A DNA stretch of 64,000 nucleotides from Verrucomicrobiia bacterium (lineage in GTDB: Bacteria; Verrucomicrobiota; Verrucomicrobiia; Limisphaerales; DSYF01), in assembly GCA_035765895.1 (NCBI GenBank), contig DASTWL010000007.1, positions 1 through 64,000 of the forward strand. Direction: 5' to 3'. This document shows, one piece after another, positions 43,705 through 52,473 of this stretch (positions within the stretch are counted from its first letter, which is position 1; every line of letters begins with the position of its first letter). Made by a program: the position numbers and the translations under genes. The notes beneath the pieces were generated by a model. It was not told the origin of the DNA and did not search any database. It worked only from the letters and a program-made list of their open reading frames with translations.

Positions 43705-43732
43705 TTGCCATGCCCGCCATGCCGGTTATCGT
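43705..43732 (+). promoter_or_regulatory. Predicted leaderless promoter of a VOC gene
   Basis: TTGCCA (43705-43710), 16-nt spacer, TATCGT (43727-43732), then 6 nt to the ATG at 43739. Same geometry as at 17235. Confidence 0.45.
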
Positions 43733-43738
43733 GGGTGC

Positions 43739-44128
43739 ATGACAATCTGTCGCAAGCTGCTGCACACCCGTTATCGCGTCAACGACATCGAACGCACGGT
43801 TAAATTCTACCGGGAGGTGCTGGGGCTGGCGGAGGTCAGGCGCCACAAATCGCCGCGCGGCTCCGAACTGGTGTTCCTGAAGGCGCCGGAAAGCGAGGAA
43901 CTGATCGAGATTTGCCATTACCCCAGTGCCGGCAGCGTGCAGGTGCAACCGGACCTGACGCATCTCGCGTTTCAAGTGGACAGCCTGGAAGCCTTCGCCG
44001 CCCACGCGGCGAAATTCGGGCTGAAATTTTCCGACGGTCCCACCACGACCTCAACCGGAACGGTGTTTGCGTTCATCGATGCGCCGGAAGGTTACGAAAT
44101 CGAGCTGATCCAGCGCTCGGGTTCGTAA
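43739..44128 (+). CDS. Glyoxalase I-like VOC protein
   Basis: 129 residues. KLLHTRYRVNDIERTVKFYREVLGL opens the first unit and THLAFQVDSLEAFAAHAAKFGL with FIDAPEGYEIELIQR the second, as in lactoylglutathione lyases. Candidate metal residues are His in LLHTRY, Glu in SEELIEI, His in LTHLAF and Glu in YEIEL, the four-ligand GloA set. It is shorter than E. coli GloA only at the C-terminus. Methylglyoxal detoxification is plausible but not certain. Lies just before folP. Confidence 0.85.
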   Translation: MTICRKLLHTRYRVNDIERTVKFYREVLGLAEVRRHKSPRGSELVFLKAPESEELIEICHYPSAGSVQVQPDLTHLAFQVDSLEAFAAHAAKFGLKFSDGPTTTSTGTVFAFIDAPEGYEIELIQRSGS

Positions 44129-44140
44129 CGGCGCCTGTGC

Positions 44141-45007
44141 ATGCGGTTTCACGCCCGCCAGTTTGAGTTCGAGTTCCCGCGACCGGCCCTGGTCATGGGC
44201 GTGGTCAACGTCACGCCCGATTCGTTTTCCGATGGCGGGCAGTTTTTGCAACCCGAAGCGGCCCTGGCCCATGCGCAGATGCTGGTGCGGGAGGGCGCCG
44301 AGATTCTGGACGTGGGCGGCGAATCGACCCGGCCGGGTTCGCCCGGCGTGGACGAAACGGAGGAATTGCGCCGGGTGATTCCCGTGATTGAAGCGCTGGC
44401 CGGCCGCGTGCCGGTGCCCATCTCCATCGACACCGTCAAGCCGGCCGTGGCGCGGGCCGCGCTGGCCGCCGGCGCCAGTCTCGTAAACGACGTGGCCGCC
44501 CATCGCGCGGAGCCGGAAATGTGGCGGCTCGTCGCGGAGGCCGGAGCAGGCTATGTTTGCATGCACATGCAAGGCACCCCCGCCACGATGCAGACCGCGC
44601 CGCACTACGAGGACGTGGTGCGGGAGGTTGGTGCGTTCTTCGCCGAACGGCTGGAGCGGCTGGCCGCCGCCGGGGTGGCGCCGGAGCAAGTGGCGCTGGA
44701 TCCGGGCATCGGCTTCGGCAAGAGCACGACGCACAATTTACAGTTGCTCGCCGCACTGGGGAGTTTTACAAGGTTCGCACGCCCGCTGGTGCTCGGCGTT
44801 TCGCGCAAATCATTCATTGGAAACATTGTGCCGGCGCCGGTTACAGAACGGTTGCCGGGCTCGCTGGCTTGCGCCAGTCTGGCGGTGGCCCGCGGGGTGC
44901 AAATCATCCGGGCGCATGACGTGGCGGCAACCTGTCAGGCGGTGCGCGTGGCGGAAGCAATAACGAAGGCAACACGTGACTTGGGACACATTCAAAACCG
45001 GAATTGA
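44141..45007 (+). CDS. folP: Dihydropteroate synthase
   Basis: 288 residues. Motifs: VMGVVNVTPDSFSDGG (residues about 14-29), GAEILDVGGESTRPGS, PISIDTVKPAVARAAL and LVLGVSRKSFIGN, which cover the pterin and sulphonamide-site loops. Condenses p-aminobenzoate with the pterin. Overlaps cdaA by 32 bp, so folate and cyclic di-AMP genes are coupled in one operon. Confidence 0.96.
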   Translation: MRFHARQFEFEFPRPALVMGVVNVTPDSFSDGGQFLQPEAALAHAQMLVREGAEILDVGGESTRPGSPGVDETEELRRVIPVIEALAGRVPVPISIDTVKPAVARAALAAGASLVNDVAAHRAEPEMWRLVAEAGAGYVCMHMQGTPATMQTAPHYEDVVREVGAFFAERLERLAAAGVAPEQVALDPGIGFGKSTTHNLQLLAALGSFTRFARPLVLGVSRKSFIGNIVPAPVTERLPGSLACASLAVARGVQIIRAHDVAATCQAVRVAEAITKATRDLGHIQNRN

Positions 45008-45863
45008 AAGCGGCTGGTGGCGACCGCCGCTGGAGATCCTCATTTTGACGGTGGGGTTCTACACGGCCTTCCGCTTCATCCGCGGCACCCGGGGCGCACC
45101 GGTGGTGACCGGTTTCCTTGTTGTGTTGCTGGCGCTCACCATCATCACCCTGCTCCTCAAGCTGGAGGTTTTGAGCCGGCTGCTTTCGAACTTCTTCGCC
45201 TTCTTCGCGCTGGCGGTGCTGGTGATTTTCCAGCCCGAGTTGCGGCGGATGCTCGCCGAATTGGGCAACCTCCCGACCTTGAAGGGCGCGCACGAACAGC
45301 GCGAGAACATCGAAGTCATCATTCGAACGTGCGAACGCCTTTCGGAAGTGCGCATCGGTGCCTTGATCGCCATCGAACAGTCGATCCATCTTCAGGAGGC
45401 GGTGGAATCGGGCATCGTGGTGGATTGCGAGGCGACGCCCGAAATGCTCGAAACCATTTTCTTTCCCAACAATGCCGTGCACGACGGCGGGGTCATCATG
45501 AAAGGTGATCGCATTGCCTACGCCGCGTGCATCTTCCCGCTGACCCAGCGGCAGGACATCAGCAAATCGCTCGGCACCCGGCACCGGGCCGCCATCGGTC
45601 TGACCGAGGAAACCGACGCCGTCGTGGTGGTGGTTTCCGAGGAAACCGGCGCCGTGTCCTACGCCTACAAGGGGCATCTGACGCGGGGCGTGACCCTGCA
45701 GGAGCTGCGGGCGTTTCTTACGTCGCTGCTGGTGGAACCGGCCAAGACCCGCGGCATGTTGTCCTGGGTGCGCGGCCGTTTCACCGACCGCCAGGCGCAC
45801 GAACCCGCGCCAGCCCTGTTCCCGAAGGATGAATCGCAGCCTGATTCGACGAGCGGCCAATGA
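44976..45863 (+). CDS. cdaA: Diadenylate cyclase CdaA/DacA
   Basis: 295 residues. Three N-terminal membrane helices (PPLEILILTVGFYTAF; VTGFLVVLLALTIITLLL; LLSNFFAFFALAVLVIFQ) are followed by the DAC domain: IGALIAIEQSIHL, NNAVHDGGVIM and LGTRHRAAIGLTEETDAVVVVVSEETG. The RHR motif is intact; the first motif reads DGG instead of the common DGA. Makes cyclic di-AMP, which controls osmolyte and potassium transport. A tail of about 30 residues (APALFPKDESQ) follows. Followed by its usual partners cdaR and glmM with 4-bp overlaps. Confidence 0.94.
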   Translation: MTWDTFKTGIESGWWRPPLEILILTVGFYTAFRFIRGTRGAPVVTGFLVVLLALTIITLLLKLEVLSRLLSNFFAFFALAVLVIFQPELRRMLAELGNLPTLKGAHEQRENIEVIIRTCERLSEVRIGALIAIEQSIHLQEAVESGIVVDCEATPEMLETIFFPNNAVHDGGVIMKGDRIAYAACIFPLTQRQDISKSLGTRHRAAIGLTEETDAVVVVVSEETGAVSYAYKGHLTRGVTLQELRAFLTSLLVEPAKTRGMLSWVRGRFTDRQAHEPAPALFPKDESQPDSTSGQ

Positions 45864-46318
45864 TCAAAATCCTGCATTATTTGTTCATTCGCGACTGGCC
45901 GCTGAAAGTGTTCTCCCTGGCTTTGGCGGTGCTGACGTGGCTGGCCGTTTCCTTCTCCATCCGCAAGGAGGTGGTCAGCGTGGCCGGTCCCGTCTCCACG
46001 TCCGAGCGCACCTTCTACGATTTGCGCGTGGTGGTCATGTCCACGGCCGCCGACGTGCATGATTACACCGTGCAACCGGCGGAAGTGGATGTCACGGTGC
46101 AGGGCGACGAGGCGGTGCTGAACCATTTGCAGCGCGACCAGATTCATCCCATGGTGGACCTGACCGACATTGCGTCCGCCGACAACCTGCGCAAGCGCAT
46201 CCAGGTCTTCACGCCACCGGGAGTCACCTTCACCAAGGTGACTCCGGAAGAGGTTGACGTCATTGTCCCGCCGGCCACCACCCCCTCCGAACCCTCTCCG
46301 TCCGCAACCAATCCATGA
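45860..46318 (+). CDS. cdaR: CdaR-like YbbR-domain protein
   Basis: 152 residues: one membrane anchor (WPLKVFSLALAVLTWLAVSF) and a single YbbR-type beta domain ending in VTFTKVTPEEVDVIVPP, with a Pro/Ser/Thr tail. Bacillus CdaR has several YbbR domains, so this is a short form. CdaR binds and tunes CdaA. Four-bp overlaps with cdaA and glmM on both sides support that role. Confidence 0.85.
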   Translation: MIKILHYLFIRDWPLKVFSLALAVLTWLAVSFSIRKEVVSVAGPVSTSERTFYDLRVVVMSTAADVHDYTVQPAEVDVTVQGDEAVLNHLQRDQIHPMVDLTDIASADNLRKRIQVFTPPGVTFTKVTPEEVDVIVPPATTPSEPSPSATNP

Positions 46319-47697
46319 ACAAACCCGCAAAAATTTTCGGCACCGACGGCGTTCGCGGTGTGGCCAACATCGAACCCGTCACGGCGGAAATCGCGCTCAA
46401 GCTCGGCCGCGCCGCCGCCCACGTCTTCAAGAACCTGGAAACCGAGGCCCGCGGTCACGGCCGGCACCAAATCGTCATCGGCAAGGATACGCGGCTCTCG
46501 GGTTACATGCTCGAAAACGCCATCTCGTCCGGCGTCCTGTCCATGGGCGTGGACGTGCTGTTTATCGGTCCCCTGCCCACTCCGGGCGTCGCGTATGTGA
46601 CGCGCAGCCTGCGCGCCGACGCCGGCATCGTCATCACTGCTTCGCACAATCCCTACGCCGACAACGGCATCAAATTTTTCCGCGCCGACGGCTACAAGCT
46701 GGATGACGCCATCGAAGCGCAGATCGAGGACCTCGTGTTCAGCGGGGAAATCGAAAACATCCGGCCCACGGCGGACGCCATCGGCAAGGCGGTGCGCATT
46801 GACGACGCCCTCGGCCGCTACATCGAATTCACCAAGGCGTCCTTCCCCCGCGGCATGACGCTCGACGGTGTGCGTGTCGTGGTGGATTGCGCGCACGGCG
46901 CGGCCTACAAGGCCACGCCCTGCGTGTTGCGCGAACTGGGCGCGGAAACCATCGTCTATGGCAACCAGCCCACCGGCCGCAACATCAACCTCGACTGCGG
47001 TTCGATGCACCCCGAAGCCGTCTGCGCCCGCGTGCGCGAAAACGGCGCGCACCTCGGAATTGCCCACGACGGCGACGCCGACCGCGTGCTGCTGTGCGAT
47101 GAAAAGGGCGAATTGATCGACGGTGACGACATCATGGCCATCGCCGCGCTGGACATGCTGGCGCAAGGCACGCTGGCGGAAAAGACCCTGGTGTCCACGG
47201 TCATGAGCAACGCGGGCCTCGACGCCGCCATCGGCGCGGCTGGGGGGCGCGTGCTGCGGACCGCCGTGGGTGACAAGAACGTAATCGATGAAATGCTCCG
47301 CGGCGGATTCAACCTTGGCGGCGAACAGAGCGGCCACATGATTTTCCGCGATCACGCCACCACCGGCGACGGCTTGGTGGCGGCCCTGCAGGTGCTGCGC
47401 ATCATGAAGCAACGCGGCGAACCGTTGTCCAAGTTGAAGCAGTGCTGGACGCGTTATCCCCAGCTTGTGACCAACATCAAGGTGCGCGAAAAGAAGCCCT
47501 TCGAACAACTGGACGGTGTGCTCAACCTCGTCCGTCAGGCCGAAGCCGTCGTCCAGCCGCAAGGCGGCCGGGTCTTCCTCCGCTACTCCGGAACGGAACC
47601 GAAGGCTCGGTTGTTGATGGAAGGCCGCAACGAAGCGGAGCTGCGCAAATGGTCCCAGGCCATTGCGGACGCCGTCCGCAAGCAAGTTGGAACATGA
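46315..47697 (+). CDS. glmM: Phosphoglucosamine mutase
   Basis: 460 residues. FGTDGVRGVAN at the start, phosphoserine loop TASHNPYADNGIKFF with Ser110, metal-binding DGDADR and C-terminal RYSGTEPKARLLMEG. Converts glucosamine 6-phosphate to the 1-phosphate for peptidoglycan and LPS. In Gram-positive bacteria GlmM inhibits CdaA directly; the conserved gene order cdaA-cdaR-glmM is retained here. Confidence 0.96.
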   Translation: MNKPAKIFGTDGVRGVANIEPVTAEIALKLGRAAAHVFKNLETEARGHGRHQIVIGKDTRLSGYMLENAISSGVLSMGVDVLFIGPLPTPGVAYVTRSLRADAGIVITASHNPYADNGIKFFRADGYKLDDAIEAQIEDLVFSGEIENIRPTADAIGKAVRIDDALGRYIEFTKASFPRGMTLDGVRVVVDCAHGAAYKATPCVLRELGAETIVYGNQPTGRNINLDCGSMHPEAVCARVRENGAHLGIAHDGDADRVLLCDEKGELIDGDDIMAIAALDMLAQGTLAEKTLVSTVMSNAGLDAAIGAAGGRVLRTAVGDKNVIDEMLRGGFNLGGEQSGHMIFRDHATTGDGLVAALQVLRIMKQRGEPLSKLKQCWTRYPQLVTNIKVREKKPFEQLDGVLNLVRQAEAVVQPQGGRVFLRYSGTEPKARLLMEGRNEAELRKWSQAIADAVRKQVGT

Positions 47698-47725
47698 ACC
47701 GCCCAACGGGCTTGTTTCGCCACGC

Positions 47726-48199
47726 CTAGCTGCCGCTCCGGCGGCGATACCGACAAATGTCAAACTCCGACGTTTCGCGAATGGTTTCGGCCAGCTCGAA
47801 GAGCCCTTCAAACGGCGGGAACAGCACGTCGCCGGCAACCTCGCGTTTCACCACGGTGAGCAGCAATTCGGCACAAAGTGGCAAGGCCTGCCGGTAAATC
47901 TCGGCGCCGCCGGCGATGAAAATCGTGCGCGGGTCGTCCTCAGCCAGGGGGAGCTGGTCCAGTCCGGCCGCGACCTTTACTCCGGAATGCGTCCAGTCGC
48001 TCCGCGTCAGCACGATGGTTTCGCGTCCCGGCAACGGGCGTCCGATGGACTCGAAGGTCTTGCGCCCCATGACCAGCACCTGCCCCATCGTCACCTGTTT
48101 GAACCACTTGAAGTCCTCGGGCAAATGCCACGGGATTTTATTGCCGTTCCCAATGACGCGGTTGAGCGACATGGCGGCTATGGCGGTAAAAACTTTCAT
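47726..48199 (-). CDS. folA: Dihydrofolate reductase
   Basis: 157 residues. FTAIAAMSLNRVIGNGNKIPWHLPEDFKWFK covers the nicotinamide and folate site with the active-site Glu/Asp region, then GQVLVMGRKTFESIGRPLPGR and IFIAGGAEIYRQALP. Regenerates tetrahydrofolate after ThyA, which is encoded upstream on the same strand. A 98-bp gap separates the two. Convergent with glmM. Confidence 0.95.
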   Translation of the reverse strand: MKVFTAIAAMSLNRVIGNGNKIPWHLPEDFKWFKQVTMGQVLVMGRKTFESIGRPLPGRETIVLTRSDWTHSGVKVAAGLDQLPLAEDDPRTIFIAGGAEIYRQALPLCAELLLTVVKREVAGDVLFPPFEGLFELAETIRETSEFDICRYRRRSGS

Positions 48200-48297
48200 G
48201 GCTTCAAGGTGCAGATTGAAAATTGCAAGTTGTGGAGGCGGCCGTGAGCAGGAAAACCTGCGACCCGAAACAAACGTTCAGCCGGCAACACCGTGTC

Positions 48298-49092
48298 TCA
48301 CACCGCCACCGGCGCCTTGATGGCTGGGTGCGGGTCATAACCTTCCAGCGTGAAGTCCTCAAACTGGAAGTCATGAATGTTCTTCACCGCCGGATTCAGT
48401 TTCATGCGCGGCAACGGGCGCGGTTCGCGGCTGAGTTGCAGCTTCACCTGTTCGAGGTGGTTCGCGTAGATGTGCAGATCGCCGAAGGTATGAACGAAAT
48501 CGCCGGGCTTGAGATCCGTCACTTGCGCCACCATCAAGGTGAGCAGCGCATAGCTGGCGATGTTGAACGGCACGCCAAGAAACAAATCGGCGCTGCGCTG
48601 GTAAAGCTGGCAGGACAGTTCGCCGTCCTGCACAAAAAATTGAAACAACGTGTGGCACGGCGGTAGCGCCATGCCTTCGATCTCGCCGGGATTCCACGCC
48701 GTGACAATGAGCCGCCGGCTGTCCGGATTGCGGCGAATCTGTTCGATGACCGTGTCAATCTGGTTGATGGACCGGCCATCGCCACTGCGCCAGTCCGTCC
48801 ATTGCGCCCCATAGACCCGCCCGAGGTTGCCGGTGGTGTCCGCCCATTCGTTCCAGATCGTCACGCCGCGTTCCTGGAGCCAGCGCACATTCGTTTCGCC
48901 CCGCAAAAACCAGAGCAATTCGTAGATGATGGACTTAAGGTGAACCTTCTTGGTCGTGACGAGCGGAAAGCTGGAGCGCAAATCAAAGCGCGCCTGCGCC
49001 CCGAAGAGCGAGTAAGTGCCCGTGCCCGTGCGGTCGGCCTTGAACTTCCCGTGGTCAAGCACGTGGCGGAGGAGATCGAGATACGGCTTCAT
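48298..49092 (-). CDS. thyA: Thymidylate synthase
   Basis: 264 residues from the ATG at 49092 (a TTG precedes it). Catalytic Cys146 in [10 protein letters not shown], folate and dUMP residues in [19 protein letters not shown] and [23 protein letters not shown]. Standard length. Its product dihydrofolate is recycled by the adjacent folA. Confidence 0.97.
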   Translation of the reverse strand: MKPYLDLLRHVLDHGKFKADRTGTGTYSLFGAQARFDLRSSFPLVTTKKVHLKSIIYELLWFLRGETNVRWLQERGVTIWNEWADTTGNLGRVYGAQWTDWRSGDGRSINQIDTVIEQIRRNPDSRRLIVTAWNPGEIEGMALPPCHTLFQFFVQDGELSCQLYQRSADLFLGVPFNIASYALLTLMVAQVTDLKPGDFVHTFGDLHIYANHLEQVKLQLSREPRPLPRMKLNPAVKNIHDFQFEDFTLEGYDPHPAIKAPVAV

Positions 49093-49260
49093 CAAAACTG
49101 GGCAGCCATTTAAGCCGGAACGCTGTCAAAAGGCAAAACATCCAGCGTGCTTGAGTTTAGTTGTGGTTCCGCCCGCCCCGCCAGAACCCCGGGATCCAGC
49201 CCCGGCCGGACCGGTTGAACCCCGCCGTCGGCCCCGGCTGGCGCCCCTTGCACGCCCTTC

Positions 49261-49289
49261 TTTACAGCCACAGAAGCGGGGACTATGCT
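49261..49289 (+). promoter_or_regulatory. Predicted leaderless promoter
   Basis: TTTACA (49261-49266), 17-nt spacer, TATGCT (49284-49289), then 7 nt to the ATG at 49297. If this start is right there is no room for a Shine-Dalgarno. Confidence 0.45.
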
Positions 49290-49296
49290 CGCGCCC

Positions 49297-49971
49297 ATGG
49301 CTTCGAATTACGATTCAACCGAGTTTGTGGACAGCGATTTTCAAGCGCACAAGACGCCCGCCGCCAGCGCCGGATTCGCCTCCCTCTCCCCCCGCGCCCC
49401 CACGCGCGAGGAAGTTGACCTCAAGGTCACCGAAGCGCAGCAAAAACTGGCCGAGCTCAAGCGTGTGCAGGAGGAACTCGAGCGGGAACGGGCCGCCCTC
49501 GAAGAAACGCGGCGCCGCCAGCTGGAATTGACGAACGGCCGGCAGGAGATGATCCAGCATCTGAGCCGCGGTCTTGAATTGTTGGAAAAGGCGGAATTCG
49601 ACGCCCGGCGGGAAGCCGAGCAGATGAAGCTCGTCATCGCCGAGTTTCGGACCGCGCACGACCAGCTCAACGGCATCAACGAGGAAACCTGGAACAAGGA
49701 AAGTTTTGAAACCGAGCTGTCCCGGGCCCTGGCCGTGGTCGAAAACGCCCGAATGGAATGGAACGCGGCCCGGCTGCGTTTCCCGATTCTTTCCGGGCAA
49801 CGGCCGGAACCTCAAAGCAGCAGTGACCGCCAGCCCGCGACCGCGCCTTCACTGCTGGCGAATCAGAGTCTCTTCAACCTGTGCAAATTGGGGCTCGCCC
49901 TCACCTGGCCGCTGGCCGTCGTGGCGCTGGCTGGCATGGGCGTCATGATCTTCCTCGCGTTGCGGCACTGA
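49297..49971 (+). CDS. Coiled-coil membrane protein of unknown function
   Basis: 224 residues from the ATG at 49297 (an ATG at 49285 lies in the -10 box). Residues 40-115 form a charged coiled coil with heptads (LKVTEAQQKLAELKRVQEEL and on), then a helical segment, a Ser/Pro/Gln-rich linker and a C-terminal membrane helix (LGLALTWPLAVVALAGMGVMIFLAL). A tail-anchored layout. It pairs with the next gene, which also has a coiled coil and a C-terminal anchor, so the two may form a complex. Confidence 0.65.
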   Translation: MASNYDSTEFVDSDFQAHKTPAASAGFASLSPRAPTREEVDLKVTEAQQKLAELKRVQEELERERAALEETRRRQLELTNGRQEMIQHLSRGLELLEKAEFDARREAEQMKLVIAEFRTAHDQLNGINEETWNKESFETELSRALAVVENARMEWNAARLRFPILSGQRPEPQSSSDRQPATAPSLLANQSLFNLCKLGLALTWPLAVVALAGMGVMIFLALRH

Positions 49972-49981
49972 TGGCTTCCGC

Positions 49982-50494
49982 ATGGCCTGGTTCAAAAAAA
50001 AGGCCGATCCGATTTCCGACCGCGCCCGGGCTTTGAATGCCGAGATCGCGGCGCTGGAGCAAAAGATCAAGCGCTACGAGTCGCAAGTTGACGGCCAAAC
50101 CACCGGCCCGCGCCTGCGTTCGACCGCCATGCCGCGCCAGGCCGCCGCCCCGAAACCGGAGCCGCCGCCCACACCGACCGCGCCCGTCTTTGAAAAGGTG
50201 GATACGGCGCGGTTGATGAAGCCGGTTGAACCGCCGGCCACCGCGGAGCATTTCAATGAATTCGGCGTGCGCAAATACGATCTGCCCGCGCTGCTGCGAC
50301 GTTGGCGGGAGCATTTCCGCGCCCCGACTGCGAGCAATCCCAAGCTGGTCAATTATCTGGCCGCCGGGGGTATTCAGGGCATGCGTCCGCTGCGCCGGGA
50401 AAAGCGCATTGCCCGGAATCGCTTCCTCGCGCTGGTGGCCATTTTGTTGCTGGCGCTGATCGGGTTGATTGCCGTCTTTGTCCACGGACACTAA
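49982..50494 (+). CDS. Tail-anchored hypothetical protein
   Basis: 170 residues: a basic start (MAWFKKKADP), a short coiled coil (RARALNAEIAALEQKIKRYES), a Pro/Ala linker, a region around NEFGVRKYDLPALLRRWREHF and a C-terminal helix (FLALVAILLLALIGLIAVFV). Starts 10 bp after the preceding coiled-coil gene and ends 11 bp before ogt. No known family. Confidence 0.65.
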   Translation: MAWFKKKADPISDRARALNAEIAALEQKIKRYESQVDGQTTGPRLRSTAMPRQAAAPKPEPPPTPTAPVFEKVDTARLMKPVEPPATAEHFNEFGVRKYDLPALLRRWREHFRAPTASNPKLVNYLAAGGIQGMRPLRREKRIARNRFLALVAILLLALIGLIAVFVHGH

Positions 50495-50505
50495 CACCGC
50501 GAGCC

Positions 50506-51006
50506 ATGAACGCTGCGCCCATTACCTCGCTGCCCATTGCCACCAACGCCGGGACGTTTACCGCTCATTATTCGATGCAAGGGCTCTGCGCCCTGGACTT
50601 CCCACCAGCCGGAAAAGGAACCCCGAGACGCCCCATCCCGCCGGTGGGAAACATTCACGCCTGGCACCAGCTCACCACCGAAGCCGTGGCAAACATTCTC
50701 GTCGGCCGCACGCCGCGTGAACTTCCGCCGCTCGATTTGTCGGTCGGAACGGATTTCCAACGCCGCGTGTGGGAGGAGATGACGTGGACTCCGTGTGGCG
50801 AAACGCGCAGTTACGCCGAAATCGCCCAAGCCATTGGCCGGCCCAAAGCGGTCCGCGCCGTCGGCGGCGCCTGCGGAGCGAACCCGATTCCACTCCTGAT
50901 TCCCTGTCATCGCGTGCTGGCCGCGGGCGGCAAGCTGGGCGGTTTCAGCGGCGGTTTGGAATGGAAGCGAAAGTTGCTGGCCATTGAAGGCATTGTGATG
51001 TGCTGA
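50506..51006 (+). CDS. ogt: Methylated-DNA-protein cysteine methyltransferase
   Basis: 166 residues from the ATG at 50506. Active-site IPCHRVLAAGG with the acceptor Cys, preceded by the DNA-binding helix-turn-helix TRSYAEIAQAIGRPKAVRAVGGACGANP. The N-terminal half is short and divergent. Removes alkyl groups from O6-guanine. A second such domain is present in the Ada-like protein at 59760. Confidence 0.93.
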   Translation: MNAAPITSLPIATNAGTFTAHYSMQGLCALDFPPAGKGTPRRPIPPVGNIHAWHQLTTEAVANILVGRTPRELPPLDLSVGTDFQRRVWEEMTWTPCGETRSYAEIAQAIGRPKAVRAVGGACGANPIPLLIPCHRVLAAGGKLGGFSGGLEWKRKLLAIEGIVMC

Positions 51007-51037
51007 GCCACTGCCGGCCGGCGCAACGTCGCGGCGT

Positions 51038-52411
51038 TCAGGAGGCGGCGGTGTTTTTCAGGCTGTGCCGGTGCGCGATGGAATACATCAGAATCCCGCC
51101 CACCACGCCGAACGGCACGAGATAGTAGAAGTAATAGCCCCACCCTTTCGCATCCAGCACGTAGCCCAGTCCTTTGATGGCCAGCGCAGCGCCGAAGTAT
51201 TGGAACGCATCGATGCAACCGGAAGCGAACGCGGCCATCTTGCGTCCACCGATGTCCATGGCCGCCGCCGGTCCGAGCAGGGAGTGGGTTGAATTCACCG
51301 TGAACGAGACGAGCACGAAGAACACCAGCGCCCAGTTCACCGTTTTCACCTGTGTGGCCGCGAGCAGCACGCATACCTCCAGAACGTAAACACCTGCAGC
51401 CACCGGCGCGCGGCGCGAATGGAAAAAGCGATCCGAAATCCACCCGGACAACAACGAACCGGCCGAGGCGACGAAGGGAATCAGAAAGCCCAGCCACTGG
51501 AATTTGCCGCCGTTCATGTCGAGGTGATGCACCTCCTGAAAAAAACGCGGGAACCATTGGTCGATGCTTTGCCGCACCGCCCCGGTGCACGCATACGCCG
51601 CGGCCATGATCCAGACCACGGGATTGCTCACGATTTGCTTAAAGACCAGGCTGAGTTGCCCGTGAATATTGGTGTCCGCGTGATCTGCCTCCCCCGGAAA
51701 CAGGTTACGGTAGCCGCATTCCTCGGGTGTATCCTTGACGCACAGGGCAAGCACGATGGCCACCACGCTGGCGACCATGGCCGGAATCCAGAACAACCAG
51801 CGCCAATGCTGCGGCGGCACCTGCCACATCCCCAGAAACGTGAATCCCGCGAGCAACGCCGGCAGCAGCTTGTTGGCGACAAGCCGGCCGAGATTGATCA
51901 TGAAGCCAAAGATGCCCGCAAACGTGCCGCGTTGCTTCTCGCTGAACCACGAGCTGTTGATCTTGATGAAGCCCGGCGCGCCGAAAGACTGCAAATAGCC
52001 GTTCAAGCCCCACAACAATGAGAACAGCGAAAGCAGGCCCCAGAACGACGCCGCGCCGAACAGGACATTGACGGCCACCGTGCCAAATGCACCGATCAAC
52101 ATGGCGCGTTTGCCGCCGATCTTGTCCGTGAGCAAGCCGTTGAGAATCTGTCCGCAGCCGTAGGCGATGAAGTTCACCGACAGGATGGTGCTCATGTCGG
52201 ACTTCGTGTAGTGAAACTCGTCCGCGATGGCCTTGTTGGCGTAGGAGAAGTTGTAGCGGCAGAGATAGTAGCTGGTATACATCAGCCCCACCACCGCCCA
52301 GTTCAATCCGCGCCGCGCCCGAAATCCCGGCGGCAGCGGGGCCGGTCCAACGGCCGCCCTCGACGCATCGTCAGACGCGACCGTTGACGGCGAAGGTGAT
52401 TGGGCGTGCAC
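51038..52411 (-). CDS. MFS transporter, organophosphate:phosphate antiporter type
   Basis: 457 residues with about 12 membrane helices. Features of the OPA family (GlpT/UhpT): YTSYYLCRYNFSYANKAIADEF in helix 1, a DKIGGKRAM loop between helices 2 and 3, and GAPGFIKINSSWFSEKQRGTFAGIFG. Likely exchanges a phosphorylated sugar or glycerol phosphate for phosphate; the substrate is open. Tandem with another OPA-like gene 62 bp upstream. Confidence 0.85.
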   Translation of the reverse strand: MHAQSPSPSTVASDDASRAAVGPAPLPPGFRARRGLNWAVVGLMYTSYYLCRYNFSYANKAIADEFHYTKSDMSTILSVNFIAYGCGQILNGLLTDKIGGKRAMLIGAFGTVAVNVLFGAASFWGLLSLFSLLWGLNGYLQSFGAPGFIKINSSWFSEKQRGTFAGIFGFMINLGRLVANKLLPALLAGFTFLGMWQVPPQHWRWLFWIPAMVASVVAIVLALCVKDTPEECGYRNLFPGEADHADTNIHGQLSLVFKQIVSNPVVWIMAAAYACTGAVRQSIDQWFPRFFQEVHHLDMNGGKFQWLGFLIPFVASAGSLLSGWISDRFFHSRRAPVAAGVYVLEVCVLLAATQVKTVNWALVFFVLVSFTVNSTHSLLGPAAAMDIGGRKMAAFASGCIDAFQYFGAALAIKGLGYVLDAKGWGYYFYYLVPFGVVGGILMYSIAHRHSLKNTAAS

Positions 52412-52473
52412 ACTGCATTGTCACCAGCACGCTTCGGAGCTGCAACCGTTTCCGCGAAAGAATTATTCGCAAG

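Noticed and set aside
47698-47720. Short hairpin GCCC-AAC-GGGC followed by TTGTTT after glmM
   Set aside because: Only a 4-bp stem; too weak to call a terminator.
46144-47838. 564-codon minus-strand frame across glmM
   Set aside because: Antisense shadow; glmM motifs on the plus strand are unambiguous.
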